This document shows positions 48,148-59,097 of a DNA stretch of 64,000 nucleotides, in pieces. Every line of letters starts with the position of its first letter. Positions within the stretch are counted from its first letter, which is position 1. The position numbers and the translations under genes were made by a program. Source of the DNA: Acerihabitans arboris (lineage in GTDB: Bacteria; Pseudomonadota; Gammaproteobacteria; Enterobacterales; Enterobacteriaceae). The stretch covers positions 124,001 to 188,000 of the forward strand of contig NZ_WUBS01000013.1 of assembly GCF_010131535.1 (NCBI RefSeq), given 5' to 3'. The notes below the pieces were generated by a model. The model saw only the letters and a program-made list of their open reading frames with translations. It did no database searches and was not told the origin of the DNA.

Positions 48148-48323
48148 ACGCCGGGTTCTGCTGCCGGGCCGGGATATAGCGCCGCCGCTACTCCCCTAAT
48201 GTTCCGCTCTGCGCCGGAGGGCCGGGGTTGTCCCGAATTAACCCTATCATGGCCGGATTTAACCTGTTTCTATGCCCTGCCCTTGGGCACTATAGTGCCA
48301 CGGCATTATTAAGGAGTCCGGAA

Positions 48324-48872
48324 ATGACACAAAGCGCATTATTGATCATCGATGTCCAGCAGTCCTTCCCGCAGCGGTCCTTTTGGTCGGAAGACGACGT
48401 TCCCGCCTTTCAACAGGCGATACTGTCCCTGATTGAGGGATGCAGGCAGCGGGGCGCGGCTCTGGTGGACGTTTTCCATAACAACGGCGACGGCCCCTTT
48501 AGCCCGGAGTCCGGCCTGGTAAAACCGCTGCCCTTTTTGACCCATGCCGCCGATGCCTCGTTCAATAAACATGTCCACAACGCGCTGACCGAATCCGGCC
48601 TGCATGAGTGGCTGGGAGAACGTGACATCAGGCACCTGATTATCGCCGGCATCCGTACCGAGCAGTGCTGTGAAACCACCGCCCGGGTGGCCTCGGATTT
48701 GGGTTACCGCGTGACTTTCGTCACCGAAGCGACGCTGACGTTCCCCATGACCCACGGCGGCCGCACGCTCAGCAGCGCGGATCTCAAACACCGCACCGAA
48801 ACGGTACTGATCGATCGTTTCGCCGAAATCCGCACCGTGGCCGGATGCCTGGCGGAGCTGGAGCAAGCGTGA
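48324..48872 (+). CDS. Cysteine hydrolase of the isochorismatase family
   Basis: 182 residues from ATG 48324 (TAAGGAG upstream). Catalytic triad of the family: D in ALLIIDVQQSFP, K in DASFNKHVHNAL, and C in GIRTEQCCETTARVASDLGY. The substrate, typically an amide such as nicotinamide or a related compound, is not identified. Its stop codon overlaps the start of the next gene (TGATG), so the two are coupled. Confidence 0.88.
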   Translation: MTQSALLIIDVQQSFPQRSFWSEDDVPAFQQAILSLIEGCRQRGAALVDVFHNNGDGPFSPESGLVKPLPFLTHAADASFNKHVHNALTESGLHEWLGERDIRHLIIAGIRTEQCCETTARVASDLGYRVTFVTEATLTFPMTHGGRTLSSADLKHRTETVLIDRFAEIRTVAGCLAELEQA

Positions 48873-49786
48873 TGCGCGATGTCTATTTCCTGGTATTGCC
48901 CCACGTCATGTCGCTGGACCTGACCGGACCGGCGGAGGTGCTGACGCTGTCCGGCGCCTTCAGGCTGCACTACATCGGACCGCAGCCGGAGGTGCCCACC
49001 TCCACCGGCATGACCATCAGCCGTATCGCGCCGCTGCCGGCTACCCTGCCGTCCGACAGTATCCTGATCATCGCCGGCGTCACGGATTCCCGCCACCAGT
49101 TGGACAGTGCACCGGCGCTTGAGGCGCGGCGGTGGCTGCAGGATCACCGGTCATCCTTCCAGGACATGTCATGGACGCTGGTGTGCATTTGCTCCGGGGC
49201 GCTGCTCGCCGGGCGGGCCGGGCTGCTGGATGGCTATCGTTGCACCACCCACCATGATGTGATGGAGCGCCTGCGCCAGCAGGCCCCCGGCGCGCTAATC
49301 AAGGACAACCGGATTTTTGTCGAGGATCGCGGCGTGTTCACCAGCGCGGGCATAACCGCCGGCATTGATTTGGCCCTGTATATGGTCAGCCTTTACGTCG
49401 GGCCGCAGCAGGCCATGTCGGTGGCCAGGGAAATGGTGGTGTATTTCCGGCGCGGCGGCGACGATCCCCAGCTGTCGCCCTGGTTACGCTATCGAAACCA
49501 TCTGCACCCGGCGATACACCGTGCCCAGGATATCCTGGCCCATGAGCCGGAGGCCGAATGGCCGCTGGAGCAGTTGGCCCGGCAGGTGTTTATGAGCAGC
49601 CGCCATTTGACCCGTCTGTTCCGGGAACATGTAGGCATCAGCGTGAGGGAATATCACGAACAGCTGCGGCTGACGGTCGCGCGGCAACGTATACAGCAGG
49701 GGTTGGGGATCGAGAAATCGGCGCTGGCCGCCGGATTTTCCTCAAGCCGTCAGCTGCGCCGGGCGCAAGAGCGCTGGCAGGTATAA
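48872..49786 (+). CDS. GlxA-family transcriptional regulator (DJ-1 domain plus AraC HTH)
   Basis: 304 residues. N-terminal DJ-1/PfpI-like sensor domain with VCICSGALLAGRAGLLDGYRCTTHHD, then an AraC-type DNA-binding domain (LEQLARQVFMSSRHLTRLFREHVGISVREY). GlxA-type regulators usually control an adjacent metabolic gene; here the start overlaps the stop of the cysteine hydrolase, which it probably regulates or accompanies. Confidence 0.88.
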   Translation: MRDVYFLVLPHVMSLDLTGPAEVLTLSGAFRLHYIGPQPEVPTSTGMTISRIAPLPATLPSDSILIIAGVTDSRHQLDSAPALEARRWLQDHRSSFQDMSWTLVCICSGALLAGRAGLLDGYRCTTHHDVMERLRQQAPGALIKDNRIFVEDRGVFTSAGITAGIDLALYMVSLYVGPQQAMSVAREMVVYFRRGGDDPQLSPWLRYRNHLHPAIHRAQDILAHEPEAEWPLEQLARQVFMSSRHLTRLFREHVGISVREYHEQLRLTVARQRIQQGLGIEKSALAAGFSSSRQLRRAQERWQV

Positions 49787-49795
49787 GGCGCGGAC

Positions 49796-50797
49796 TCAGC
49801 TCACCCAACGGCGCGCATCGATCCGGCGCACCCCCGCCGCCAGCAGCAGGCTCAGCAACAGCGTGAGCATAAACACATAAATGATATCCAGCGGCGGCAA
49901 GGTTTTGAAATCAAGCCCGTGGGTGCGGATAAAATGAATGATAAACGCATGGAACCCATAAATGGCCAGCGAATAACGAGAAATCAGGCGCAGCAGCGGG
50001 AATGACCGGTGACCGAAAGCCTGTTTGAAAAATACAAACAGGCTGATGGCGCCGATAAACACCAGGGGTCCGCAATACAGATAATATGTGTCGGCAAAGT
50101 CGCCATTGATGATCATCTGCCTTTTAGTGCCCACCGCCACCAACACCACGGCGAGGATAAATATTGCCGCGGCGATAGCGGGAATTTTTTTGCCCGGCAG
50201 ATTCAATATCCCGACAGCCCGGCCTAAAACCGCATATAAGAAGTAGTAAAAAGTATCTCCGCTAATAAACAGGTTTACCGGCAACAGGGTGATACGGCCA
50301 TGATTGAACGCCACGGTATTGGGATTGGCCAACACCGCCAATAGCAAGATAATGATGGCCAGGTAGCCGGCGGACACCGGTTTTATTTCTATCAGCGGCG
50401 AAAGCAGGTAAATGACAATCACCGCGTAAAAAAACCAAAGATGATAAAAAATCGGCTTTTGCAGGACACCTTCCAACGCCTGCGTTGCGTTAATCGGGGT
50501 AAACAGCGCCATATACAGCAGGCCGATGAGGCTGTAGAACAGCAGGCATAATCCCACGCGCAGGAAATGTTTCGCGCCGGCGCGCCGGGGGCCAAAAAAA
50601 AGAAATCCCGAAATCATAAAAAATAACGGAACGGCGACGCGGGAAGCGGAATTGAGCACATTGGCGAACCACCAGTTACGCTCGCCGATGTCCATGCCAT
50701 GGGTAACATAAAACGAAGTGGTATGAATCATTATCACCATCATGCAGGCCAGCGCACGCAGATTATCAATCCAGTCAATTCTTTTATCATCGTCCAC
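49796..50797 (-). CDS. wecH: O-acetyltransferase WecH
   Basis: Inner-membrane acyltransferase (acyltransferase 3 family) that O-acetylates enterobacterial common antigen. 333 residues, about ten membrane segments; IDWIDNLRALACMMVIMIHTT, SRVAVPLFFMISGFLFFG and GDTFYYFLYAVLGRAVG closely match E. coli WecH (YiaH). The start is a GTG at 50797 with AGGGAT upstream, giving an N-terminus like that of E. coli. Convergent with the GlxA-type gene. Confidence 0.93.
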   Translation of the reverse strand: MDDDKRIDWIDNLRALACMMVIMIHTTSFYVTHGMDIGERNWWFANVLNSASRVAVPLFFMISGFLFFGPRRAGAKHFLRVGLCLLFYSLIGLLYMALFTPINATQALEGVLQKPIFYHLWFFYAVIVIYLLSPLIEIKPVSAGYLAIIILLLAVLANPNTVAFNHGRITLLPVNLFISGDTFYYFLYAVLGRAVGILNLPGKKIPAIAAAIFILAVVLVAVGTKRQMIINGDFADTYYLYCGPLVFIGAISLFVFFKQAFGHRSFPLLRLISRYSLAIYGFHAFIIHFIRTHGLDFKTLPPLDIIYVFMLTLLLSLLLAAGVRRIDARRWVS

Positions 50798-51026
50798 TTA
50801 CTTCATCCCTATCTACGTTTTGCATTCATCGGCTTAATCTTCAATAGCTTAAAAATAGGCTATATTTCAAAAGATGAGGAAGCAAAGTAAAAATGAATTT
50901 CCGGCACAGTCGGTTATTTTAGCCGGGGGTTGCGCGGGGCTTAAATTGAATGCAAAATAGCCGGCCAATGGTCAAGTCATTGTCGGGATTTTTTGTTTTA
51001 ACGCTTATATTTCAGTTGGTTATTTT

Positions 51027-52271
51027 ATGCAGAGTACGTTATCGCCCTCCGCCCGTTTAGGCCGGCGGGCGCTGTTGTTTCCGTTATGCCTGGTGTTATT
51101 TGAATTTGCCGTCTATATCGGCAACGACATGATCCAGCCGGGCATGATGGCGGTGGTCGAATCCTTTAACGCGGGACGCGAATGGGTTCCCACCTCCATG
51201 ACCGCGTATCTGGCGGGCGGAGTGGTGCTGCAATGGCTGCTGGGGCCGTTGTCGGATCGCCGCGGCCGTCGTCCGGTGATGCTGGCCGGGGTCCTATTTT
51301 TCATTGCCGCCTGCCTGGGCATCCTGCTGGTGAACACCATTGAACAATTTATGGCGCTGCGCTTTTTACAAGGCTTTGGCCTGTGCTTTATCGGCGCGGT
51401 AGGCTATGCCACCATCCAGGAGTCGTTCGATGAGGCTACCTGCATCAAGATTACCGCGCTGATGGCCAACGTCGCGCTGATTGCGCCGCTGCTCGGCCCC
51501 CTGGCCGGCGCCACTATCGTTCAGTTCGCCTCCTGGCAGATTATGTTCGTGTTGTTTGCCGGCCTGGCGGCCATCGCGTTGGCGGGGCTGTGGCGGGCCA
51601 TGCCCGAAACCGCCTCGCGTTTGGGGGAGCCGCTTTCCCCGGCCGGCCTGTGGCGCGATTATAAGGTGGTGCTGACCAACCGCCAGTTCCTGTACGGCGC
51701 CATGGCCATTGGACTGGCCTGCCTGCCGTTGCTGTCATGGCTGGCCCAGTCGCCGGTGATCCTGATGGGCGATGGCGGGCTGTCGTCAATGGAATATGGC
51801 CTGCTGCAGATGCCGGTGTTCGGCGCGCTGATCCTGGGCAATATTACCCTGGCGCGCTTAAGCGGCCGGCGCACCGTGGATCGGCTGATCAAACTCGGCG
51901 CCGCGCCGATTATCGGCGGGCTGGCCCTGTCCACCGTGGCGACATTATTCTCTCCCCATGCCTATCTGTGGATGACCGCCGGCATGAGCCTGTACGCCTA
52001 CGGCATCGGGGTGGCCAACGCCGGGCTGTACCGCCTGACGCTGTTCTCATGCGCCATGAGCAAGGGCACCGTGTCCGCCGCCCTGGGCATGCTGAATATC
52101 CTGGTCTATACCTTCGGCATCGAACTGGCAAAAACGCTGTACGCCCAGGGCGGCAGCGGGGTATTCAACCTGTTCAACCTGATAAGCGTATTGGGCTGGT
52201 ATACGCTGGTACGGCTGTTTATCCGCCGCCGCGCGTCGGCGCTGACGTCGATCCCGACGCCGGCGCTGTAA
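51027..52271 (+). CDS. mdfA: Multidrug efflux MFS transporter MdfA
   Basis: 414 residues, twelve membrane segments. Close to E. coli MdfA throughout: [36 protein letters not shown] (with the membrane acidic residue important for drug recognition), [14 protein letters not shown] (motif A) and [19 protein letters not shown] (motif C). It exchanges lipophilic cations and neutral drugs, and Na+/K+, for protons. The 229-base gap to wecH holds the divergent promoters. A clear terminator follows. Confidence 0.93.
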   Translation: MQSTLSPSARLGRRALLFPLCLVLFEFAVYIGNDMIQPGMMAVVESFNAGREWVPTSMTAYLAGGVVLQWLLGPLSDRRGRRPVMLAGVLFFIAACLGILLVNTIEQFMALRFLQGFGLCFIGAVGYATIQESFDEATCIKITALMANVALIAPLLGPLAGATIVQFASWQIMFVLFAGLAAIALAGLWRAMPETASRLGEPLSPAGLWRDYKVVLTNRQFLYGAMAIGLACLPLLSWLAQSPVILMGDGGLSSMEYGLLQMPVFGALILGNITLARLSGRRTVDRLIKLGAAPIIGGLALSTVATLFSPHAYLWMTAGMSLYAYGIGVANAGLYRLTLFSCAMSKGTVSAALGMLNILVYTFGIELAKTLYAQGGSGVFNLFNLISVLGWYTLVRLFIRRRASALTSIPTPAL

Positions 52272-52284
52272 GCGTAATATGACA

Positions 52285-52312
52285 ATGGCCGGCAAATGCC
52301 GGCCATTTTTTT
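52285..52312 (+). terminator. Rho-independent terminator after mdfA
   Basis: ATGGCCGGC / GCCGGCCAT stem with an AAAT loop followed by seven Ts on the plus strand. It lies 14 bases after the mdfA stop, between convergent mdfA and aldB. Confidence 0.93.
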
Positions 52313-52322
52313 CACCCGGGGG

Positions 52323-53861
52323 TTAAAACAGCCCCATCGGCCGATCGGAGTAACTGACCAGCAGGCATTTGGTCTGCTGGTAGTGCTCCAGCATCATCTT
52401 GTGCGTTTCACGCCCGATACCGGACTGTTTATAACCGCCGAAGGCGGCATGGGCGGGATAGGCGTGATAACAGTTGGTCCAGACCCTGCCCGCCTGGATG
52501 CCGCGGCCCATTTTATAGGCCACGTTGCCGTCGCGGCTCCAGACGCCGGCGCCCAGTCCGTAATCCGTATCGTTGGCCAGCGCCAGCGCTTCATCCATAT
52601 CCTTGAAGGTCGTGACCGCCAGCACCGGGCCGAAGATTTCCTCCTGGAACACCCGCATACTGTTTTTGCCGAACAGGATGGTAGGTTCCAGGTAATATCC
52701 CTCGGCCAGCTCGCCTTCCAGCTGTTTGCGCCGCCCGCCGGTCAGGATTTCGGCGCCCTCTTTTTTGCCGATATCAATATAGTTGAGAATGGTGTCCATC
52801 TGCCCTGAGGACACCTGCGCGCCCAACTGGGTCCGGGCGTCAAGGGGATTGCCGCTGCGGATTGCCTCGACGCGTTTCACCGCCCGTTCCATAAAACGCT
52901 CATAGATGGATTCCTGCACCAGCGCCCTGCTCGGGCAGGTACAGACTTCGCCCTGGTTGAAGGCGAACAGGGCGAACCCTTCCAGCGCCTTATCAAAAAA
53001 AGCGTCCTCTTGGGCCATGACGTCCGCAAAAAAGATATTCGGCGATTTGCCGCCCAGCTCAAGGGTGACCGGTATCACGTTTTGCGCCGCGTAGCTCATG
53101 ATGCGCTGGCCCACTTCAGTGGAGCCGGTAAACGCCACTTTAGCCACGCGTTTGGAGGTGGCCAGGTATTCGCCGATTTCAGCGCCGGCGCCGTTGACCA
53201 CGTTGATGACACCCGCCGGCAGCAGATCCTGGATCAGTTCCATCATGACCAGGATGGAGAGCGGGGTCAGCTTGGCCGGCTTGAGGACGACACAATTGCC
53301 GGCGGCCAGGGCCGGGGCCATTTTCCAGCAGGCCATCAGCAGCGGGAAATTCCACGGAATGATTTGCGCCACCACGCCCAGGGGTTCGTGGAAATGGTAG
53401 GCGACCGTATCGCCGTCGATTTCGCTGATGCCGCCTTCCTGCGCGCGCACGCAGGAGGCGAAATAACGGAAATGGTCAATGGCCAGGGGCACGTCGGCGG
53501 CGCTGGTCTCACGGATCGGCTTACCGTTGTCCCAGGTTTCCACCGCCGCCAGCAGCTCGACGTTCTGTTCCAGGCGATCGGCAATGCGCAGCATGATGTT
53601 GGCGCGGGTTTGTACCGACATCGCGCCCCATTCCGCTTTAGCCTTATGGGCGGCATCCAGCGCCAGGTCGACGTCACCGGAGCTGGAGCTGGCGATTTCG
53701 CACAGCGGCAGGCCGGTCACTGGCGTCAGGTTGACAAAATAATCACCCTTTACCGGTGCGACCCATGCGCCGCCGATAAAGTTGTCATAACGTGGTTTTA
53801 GTTCGAGCGGGTAACCATATTCACCGGGTATCAACCGGCTTGAGGGGGGATTGTAAGCCAT
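52323..53861 (-). CDS. aldB: Aldehyde dehydrogenase AldB
   Basis: NAD(P)-dependent aldehyde dehydrogenase, 512 residues, the length of E. coli AldB. Cofactor-site [17 protein letters not shown], catalytic Glu in [12 protein letters not shown] and nucleophile Cys in [14 protein letters not shown] are present. It oxidises acetaldehyde and related aldehydes. TAGGAG lies before the ATG. The 140-base gap to yibF shows no recognisable operator. Confidence 0.94.
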   Translation of the reverse strand: MAYNPPSSRLIPGEYGYPLELKPRYDNFIGGAWVAPVKGDYFVNLTPVTGLPLCEIASSSSGDVDLALDAAHKAKAEWGAMSVQTRANIMLRIADRLEQNVELLAAVETWDNGKPIRETSAADVPLAIDHFRYFASCVRAQEGGISEIDGDTVAYHFHEPLGVVAQIIPWNFPLLMACWKMAPALAAGNCVVLKPAKLTPLSILVMMELIQDLLPAGVINVVNGAGAEIGEYLATSKRVAKVAFTGSTEVGQRIMSYAAQNVIPVTLELGGKSPNIFFADVMAQEDAFFDKALEGFALFAFNQGEVCTCPSRALVQESIYERFMERAVKRVEAIRSGNPLDARTQLGAQVSSGQMDTILNYIDIGKKEGAEILTGGRRKQLEGELAEGYYLEPTILFGKNSMRVFQEEIFGPVLAVTTFKDMDEALALANDTDYGLGAGVWSRDGNVAYKMGRGIQAGRVWTNCYHAYPAHAAFGGYKQSGIGRETHKMMLEHYQQTKCLLVSYSDRPMGLF

Positions 53862-54001
53862 GGTTTCTCCTAGACACTGTTACTAACCAAGAGTGGGCTG
53901 GGCCGATAAACGCTATCCTTTAACGTTAGCCGCAGCGGGCGCCACGCAACAGGTGAGGAGGGAATGAATGTTTAACTATTCGAGAAGCTTCACAGTTTGT
54001 G

Positions 54002-54640
54002 TCATAACATTTCAGCACCATACAATGTCGCTGCTACCGGCGGCGCAGTCCGCGCAAAACTGGTGCGCGCGAACAGACGCTCCACCAGCGTTACCAGCAC
54101 CGGCCGATCCACGCACCAATTGGGCATCACGCGGCGGTAATTGATAAAACCCAGCGTGCAGGCCACGGCAATATCCGCGAGCGTCAGGACCGGGCCGTTC
54201 AGCCGCAGGCCTTCCCGTGCATGGCGCTCCAGCGCATCCAGGCCGCGGCGGATTTTGTCGCGCTGGTTTAGCAGCACGTTTTCGTTTTGTTCCCCGGCGC
54301 CGCGCACGCATTCGCGAACAATGGCCATTGTCGCATCGGTCACACCGTCCGCCAGCGCTTCAATTTGCCGCACCCGCAGCGCATCCAGGCGATCCGCCGG
54401 CAGCAGCGGCGGTTCCGGATAGGTCAATTCCAGGTATTCCGCGATGATCGGCGAATCAAAAATACTTTCGCCCCGGGAGTTAACCAGTACCGGCACCTTG
54501 CCCAGCGGATTCACCGCCGTGACGTTGGCATCATTGCTCCAGGGGGAGGCGTTGACGAGCTCAAAGGCAATATTTTTTTCCAGCAGGATAACTGAAATTT
54601 TCCGCACATAAGGGCTGGTATAGCTGCCTATCAGTTTCAT
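54002..54640 (-). CDS. yibF: Glutathione S-transferase-like protein YibF
   Basis: 212 residues: thioredoxin-like N-terminal domain (MKLIGSYTSPYVRKISVILLEK, VPVLV, ESIFDSPIIAEYL) and helical C-terminal domain (LTLADIAVACTLGFINYR). Matches E. coli YibF, a GST-like protein of unknown substrate that in E. coli also lies near aldB. Strong GGAGG site. Confidence 0.9.
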   Translation of the reverse strand: MKLIGSYTSPYVRKISVILLEKNIAFELVNASPWSNDANVTAVNPLGKVPVLVNSRGESIFDSPIIAEYLELTYPEPPLLPADRLDALRVRQIEALADGVTDATMAIVRECVRGAGEQNENVLLNQRDKIRRGLDALERHAREGLRLNGPVLTLADIAVACTLGFINYRRVMPNWCVDRPVLVTLVERLFARTSFARTAPPVAATLYGAEML

Positions 54641-54711
54641 CGGTTCGCCTCCGGTTGCCGTGGTCGCAATGATCAGTATGGCCCATGACGCAGAAGTTGG
54701 ATAAGCCGTAC

Positions 54712-55302
54712 TTAATGGAACGCCAGGGTACCCAGGATACTGCTGACCAGGGCGTCATGGGCGCCGGCCGCGGTGTCCGGCGTCAGCACCTGGATGGTGA
54801 CGACACGATCCTGGTATGGCGTAATCAGCAGTGTGCCCAGCATGGCCTTGCCCTGCATTTCCTGTTGTGAGTCGATGCGCAGGAGTTTATGTTTATTCAC
54901 CATCACCGGCGTCTGGCCGGTTTTCTTAACGTTTTTAAACTGGGTTTTCAGGCCCGACAGCGCGCCCTGCGCCATTTTGTTGAATGCCGCGTCGCTGGTG
55001 TCGTTGGCGTCGCCGCTTACCGTGCGCACCTCGCTGATGCCTACCGCCTGCGGATGCGCGCGGTTGGCAAACAGCTGGACCACCACACCGGTGTTTTGCG
55101 CGTTGGCGTCTTCCCGCGTCTGGTTAACAAAATCCGCCGGCAATTGCAACGTCATCTTGCCGCCTACCGCCGCCACGGGCGTGCCGTTTTTTAATTCAGC
55201 CACCGGCGCGGTTGAGGCGGGGGCGGATGCCGCGGTGGCGCCCTGTGCCGATGCGCCCACCAGGACGATTGCGGCTAAAATCCTGATAATACCCATTGCC
55301 AT
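54712..55302 (-). CDS. DcrB-related periplasmic protein
   Basis: 196 residues with a signal peptide (MAMGIIRILAAIVLVGAS..., cleavage near TAA-SAPAS). The body (GKMTLQLPADFVNQTR..., KHKLLRIDSQQEMQGKAMLGTLLI) resembles DcrB/DUF1795, but without the lipoprotein cysteine of E. coli DcrB. Role unknown; DcrB in E. coli is an envelope protein involved in phage C1 and C6 sensitivity. The upstream 302 bases to fdhD (55303-55604) hold no further gene. Confidence 0.75.
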   Translation of the reverse strand: MAMGIIRILAAIVLVGASAQGATAASAPASTAPVAELKNGTPVAAVGGKMTLQLPADFVNQTREDANAQNTGVVVQLFANRAHPQAVGISEVRTVSGDANDTSDAAFNKMAQGALSGLKTQFKNVKKTGQTPVMVNKHKLLRIDSQQEMQGKAMLGTLLITPYQDRVVTIQVLTPDTAAGAHDALVSSILGTLAFH

Positions 55303-55604
55303 GTCAAGTATCCTTTTCTCAATTGACGAAGAGGCTGCTTAAGCGGCAGCCAATCGAAAAAACCTCTGTGAAGTCTTGTGCTGGGAACCGTTTTTAAAAC
55401 CTGTGTTGGCAACCCTTCTTACATAGCATTCTTGAATAACACATTGGCTGAACAGTTTGATGATAGGTTTAAACATCTCGTTAAGCAGAAGCATAGTCTC
55501 TTTTTAAGCGCAGCGGCGCACCCCTCCGCCATTTTGTTACCCCGCCGCCGGTGGAGTAGACTATGGACTCCCGGCGCAAAAGCCCCAGCAGCGAGTAAAC
55601 CATC

Positions 55605-56441
55605 GTGACCGACAAGCTTTCCATTCAGGATACCGACCCCACCGCCCTTGCCGGGATAAGCCGGCTCGGCGTTCGTCAGCGCGGACGGCTCGCCCTTGAG
55701 CAACCGGACTGGCTGGCCGAGGAAGTGCCGGTGGCGCTGGTATACAACGGCATCTCGCATGTGGTCATGATGGCCTCGCCAAAAGAGCTGGAGCAGTTCG
55801 CCCTGGGCTTCTCGCTGTCCGAGGGCATCATCAGCTCGCCGGGCGAGATTTACGGCATGGACGTGGTAGCGGCCTGCAACGGCATGGAAGTTCATATCGA
55901 ACTGTCCAGCCGGCGGTTTATGGGGCTGAAAGAACACCGGCGGGCGATGGCCGGGCGTACCGGCTGCGGCGTCTGCGGCGTCGAACAGCTCGAGGAGATC
56001 GGCAAACCCATCGCCCCGCTGCCCTTTACCCAGACCTGGCCGCTGGACCGCCTGGACCGCGCGCTGGCGCAGCTCAAAAGCGTGCAGCCCATCGGCAGGC
56101 TGACCGGTTGCACCCACGCGGCGGCCTGGATCACGCCCGCGGGCGAACTGACCCTGGGCTGCGAGGATGTCGGCCGCCACGTGGCGCTGGATAAACTGCT
56201 CGGCTACCGGGCGCGCCAGGGCACCGTGCCCGGGGCGGTGCTGGTCTCCAGCCGGGCCAGTTATGAAATGGTACAAAAATCCGCCATGTGCGGCGTGGAA
56301 ATCCTGTTTGCGGTCTCTGCCGCCACCGCCCTGGCGGTGGCCGTGGCCGAACGATGCGGGCTAACCCTGGTGGGATTCAGCAAGCCGGGGCGGGCCACTG
56401 TTTATACCCATCCCGGCCGGCTCGTTGACAGCAAAAGCTAA
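55605..56441 (+). CDS. fdhD: Sulfur carrier protein FdhD
   Basis: 278 residues. FdhD transfers sulfur from IscS to the molybdenum cofactor of formate dehydrogenases. The two reactive cysteines are in the [13 protein letters not shown] loop, and the C-terminal [16 protein letters not shown] region is conserved. The start is a GTG at 55605. It lies directly upstream of sodA, as in related enterobacteria. Confidence 0.95.
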   Translation: MTDKLSIQDTDPTALAGISRLGVRQRGRLALEQPDWLAEEVPVALVYNGISHVVMMASPKELEQFALGFSLSEGIISSPGEIYGMDVVAACNGMEVHIELSSRRFMGLKEHRRAMAGRTGCGVCGVEQLEEIGKPIAPLPFTQTWPLDRLDRALAQLKSVQPIGRLTGCTHAAAWITPAGELTLGCEDVGRHVALDKLLGYRARQGTVPGAVLVSSRASYEMVQKSAMCGVEILFAVSAATALAVAVAERCGLTLVGFSKPGRATVYTHPGRLVDSKS

Positions 56442-56463
56442 ACATGTTCTTTAAAAGAGGCTG

Positions 56464-56498
56464 ATAAACGTTTTAATAAACGTTTAATTAACTATAAT
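56464..56498 (+). promoter_or_regulatory. sodA promoter region with tandem repeats
   Basis: Two direct copies of ATAAACGTTT twelve bases apart (56464-56473 and 56476-56485) just upstream of a TATAAT (56493-56498). The repeats overlap the expected -35, so they are probably a regulator site; known sodA regulators in relatives include Fur, SoxS and ArcA, and I cannot say which. Confidence 0.45.
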
Positions 56499-56570
56499 GA
56501 TCGGATTGCTTACGCGGCACTAACATTCGTTCAGGGTGCCGCTCACCTAAAATAAATGGAGAAGATTAAG

Positions 56571-57191
<621 letters not shown>

Positions 57192-57214
57192 CCGGCGTCC
57201 GTTAAATGCAAAAA

Positions 57215-57238
57215 ACCATCCCGGGGGATGGTTTTTTT
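57215..57238 (+). terminator. Rho-independent terminator after sodA
   Basis: AACCATCC / GGATGGTT stem with a GC loop, T tract on the plus strand and A tract before it, so it is probably bidirectional between convergent sodA and mtlR. Confidence 0.92.
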
Positions 57239-57256
57239 GTTATATGGCGCTCGGGA

Positions 57257-57805
57257 TTATTTAAGTAATAACTTATCGGAGAAGGCTTTCTTGGCGCTGA
57301 TGCGCACCAGATACTCGGTAGTCGACAGGACCATGGTGGAGCGGACAATCTGCTGGTAACGCTGCTGCTGCATCCTGACCAGCGCGTCATCTCCCGGCGC
57401 GCGCGAGAACGCCGGTAATGGAGGAAACGCCGTGACGCAGTGCAGCTCGCTGAACGGACCGAGGATCTCATCGTCGGTAAAACGGTATTCGTTGGGATCG
57501 TCCTGCAAGGCTTCATGCAGCGCCATCAGCAGTTCGGCGTCTTCATACTCCTGGCGGCTGATCACCCCAAGCGCATAAACCAGCTTCAGGCGCACCGTCA
57601 ATTCGCCTAACGGGCCGGCGCCGATCAATAGAGGCTCCACGGCGTATTTTACCGCGTAATCATCCTTGCGAAATATTTGCAGCACCAGGATATTGACCGC
57701 CTCGGCCAATAATCCCACCGCCGCGCCCATCAAATCCCTGACCGTAGTGCCGGCGTTCAGTTGTTCGAGGACCTGGTTTTCGTACAGTTGAGTATTTTCC
57801 GTCAT
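57257..57805 (-). CDS. mtlR: Mannitol operon repressor MtlR
   Basis: 182 residues. MtlR represses mtlADR in enterobacteria without a classical DNA-binding domain. Matches E. coli MtlR (LVLQIFRKDDYAVKYAVEPLL, RLKLVYALGVISRQEYEDAELLMAL, TDDEILGPFSELHCV). Shorter at the N-terminus than the E. coli protein. I use the ATG at 57805; a GTG three bases upstream is possible. 58 bases after mtlD. Confidence 0.93.
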   Translation of the reverse strand: MTENTQLYENQVLEQLNAGTTVRDLMGAAVGLLAEAVNILVLQIFRKDDYAVKYAVEPLLIGAGPLGELTVRLKLVYALGVISRQEYEDAELLMALHEALQDDPNEYRFTDDEILGPFSELHCVTAFPPLPAFSRAPGDDALVRMQQQRYQQIVRSTMVLSTTEYLVRISAKKAFSDKLLLK

Positions 57806-57863
57806 CACCGAACACCATGTAACATCCGGCGACGGGAAGCGCCCTGCCGCCGGGTATTTATCA

Positions 57864-59012
57864 TTATTGCATGGCGTTATAAATATCCACCACCTGCGCT
57901 ACCACCTCGCTGTCTTCCTCAAGACCGGAGACCTGCGCCAGCGCAGCCCCGGGTCCGGATTTTTCCAGCAATGCCGCCCACTCCTGCGCCTGGGGATCCT
58001 GCTCGCTATGGTAATGCATGGCGGCGGCAATGCCCTTGAGCAGGTTGTCGTGACGCAGGCCGTACTCCATGGTGCCGCGCAGCGGCTTGATCAAGCGGTC
58101 GCCGGCGCTGAGCTTACGCAGCGGCTGGCGGCCGACGCGTTCCACGTCGTCATGCAGATAGGGGTTCTCAAAACGCTGCAGGATCTTGTTGATATAGGCG
58201 GCATGTTTCGGCGCCTCGAAACCGTAACGGTTAATCAACACCGCGCCGCTCTCTTCCATGGCGCCTTTGACCACCTGGCGAATGGCCGGGTCTAGAATCG
58301 CGTCGCGGATGGTCTTATGCCCGGCATGCTGGCCCAGGTAGGCGGTGATGGCATGGCCGGTATTGAGCGTAAACAGCTTACGCTCGACAAACGCCATCAG
58401 GTTATCGGTCAGCTCCATGCCGGCTATGGCCGGCGGCTCGCCGACGAACTGGGTCTTGTCCACAATCCATTCGCTGAAGGTTTCCACCGTCACCGCCAGG
58501 GGATCCAGAGTGCCGGTTGCCGCCGGAGGCACGATGCGATCCACCGCCGAGTCGACAAAACCGACGTGCTGCGCGACCCAGGCGTGATACTGCTCCGGCA
58601 GCGCGTTTAACACATGCTGTTTCAGCTGGCTGGTGCCGCGCACCATATTTTCACAGGCGATAATATTCAGCGGCCGGGTGTTGCCCACGTCATGGCGCGC
58701 GATCAAACCCTTGGCGACCGTGCCGGCGATACGCTCCAGGATCTGCGGGCCCACGGCTGTGGTGACCAAATCAACGCCGGCTATCAATGCCACCACCTCG
58801 CCACCGGTGCTGTTAACGGCGCTGACGCCGCTCACCTGCTCCACATGGGACTGCTCGCCCACCACATGGACTTCGTATTCGTGCCTGGCGTTCAAGGCGT
58901 CCAGCACACTTTGGTTGACGTCGGCAAACACCACTTCAACCTGGGCATCGGCCAATAACTTGCCGATAAATCCCCGTCCGATATTACCTGCTCCGAAATG
59001 TAATGCTTTCAT
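57864..59012 (-). CDS. mtlD: Mannitol-1-phosphate 5-dehydrogenase MtlD
   Basis: 382 residues. Oxidises mannitol-1-phosphate to fructose-6-phosphate with NAD+. Rossmann start [23 protein letters not shown] and the conserved [20 protein letters not shown] region. It follows mtlA by 85 bases in the usual mtlADR order. Confidence 0.97.
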   Translation of the reverse strand: MKALHFGAGNIGRGFIGKLLADAQVEVVFADVNQSVLDALNARHEYEVHVVGEQSHVEQVSGVSAVNSTGGEVVALIAGVDLVTTAVGPQILERIAGTVAKGLIARHDVGNTRPLNIIACENMVRGTSQLKQHVLNALPEQYHAWVAQHVGFVDSAVDRIVPPAATGTLDPLAVTVETFSEWIVDKTQFVGEPPAIAGMELTDNLMAFVERKLFTLNTGHAITAYLGQHAGHKTIRDAILDPAIRQVVKGAMEESGAVLINRYGFEAPKHAAYINKILQRFENPYLHDDVERVGRQPLRKLSAGDRLIKPLRGTMEYGLRHDNLLKGIAAAMHYHSEQDPQAQEWAALLEKSGPGAALAQVSGLEEDSEVVAQVVDIYNAMQ

Positions 59013-59097
59013 AGATTTAACCTTGGATTCTCTTAGTTAAAAAGGGGCCAATGCAGGCCCCCTCTCAAATACAACCGTATCCATCGCCTGCGTCGAC

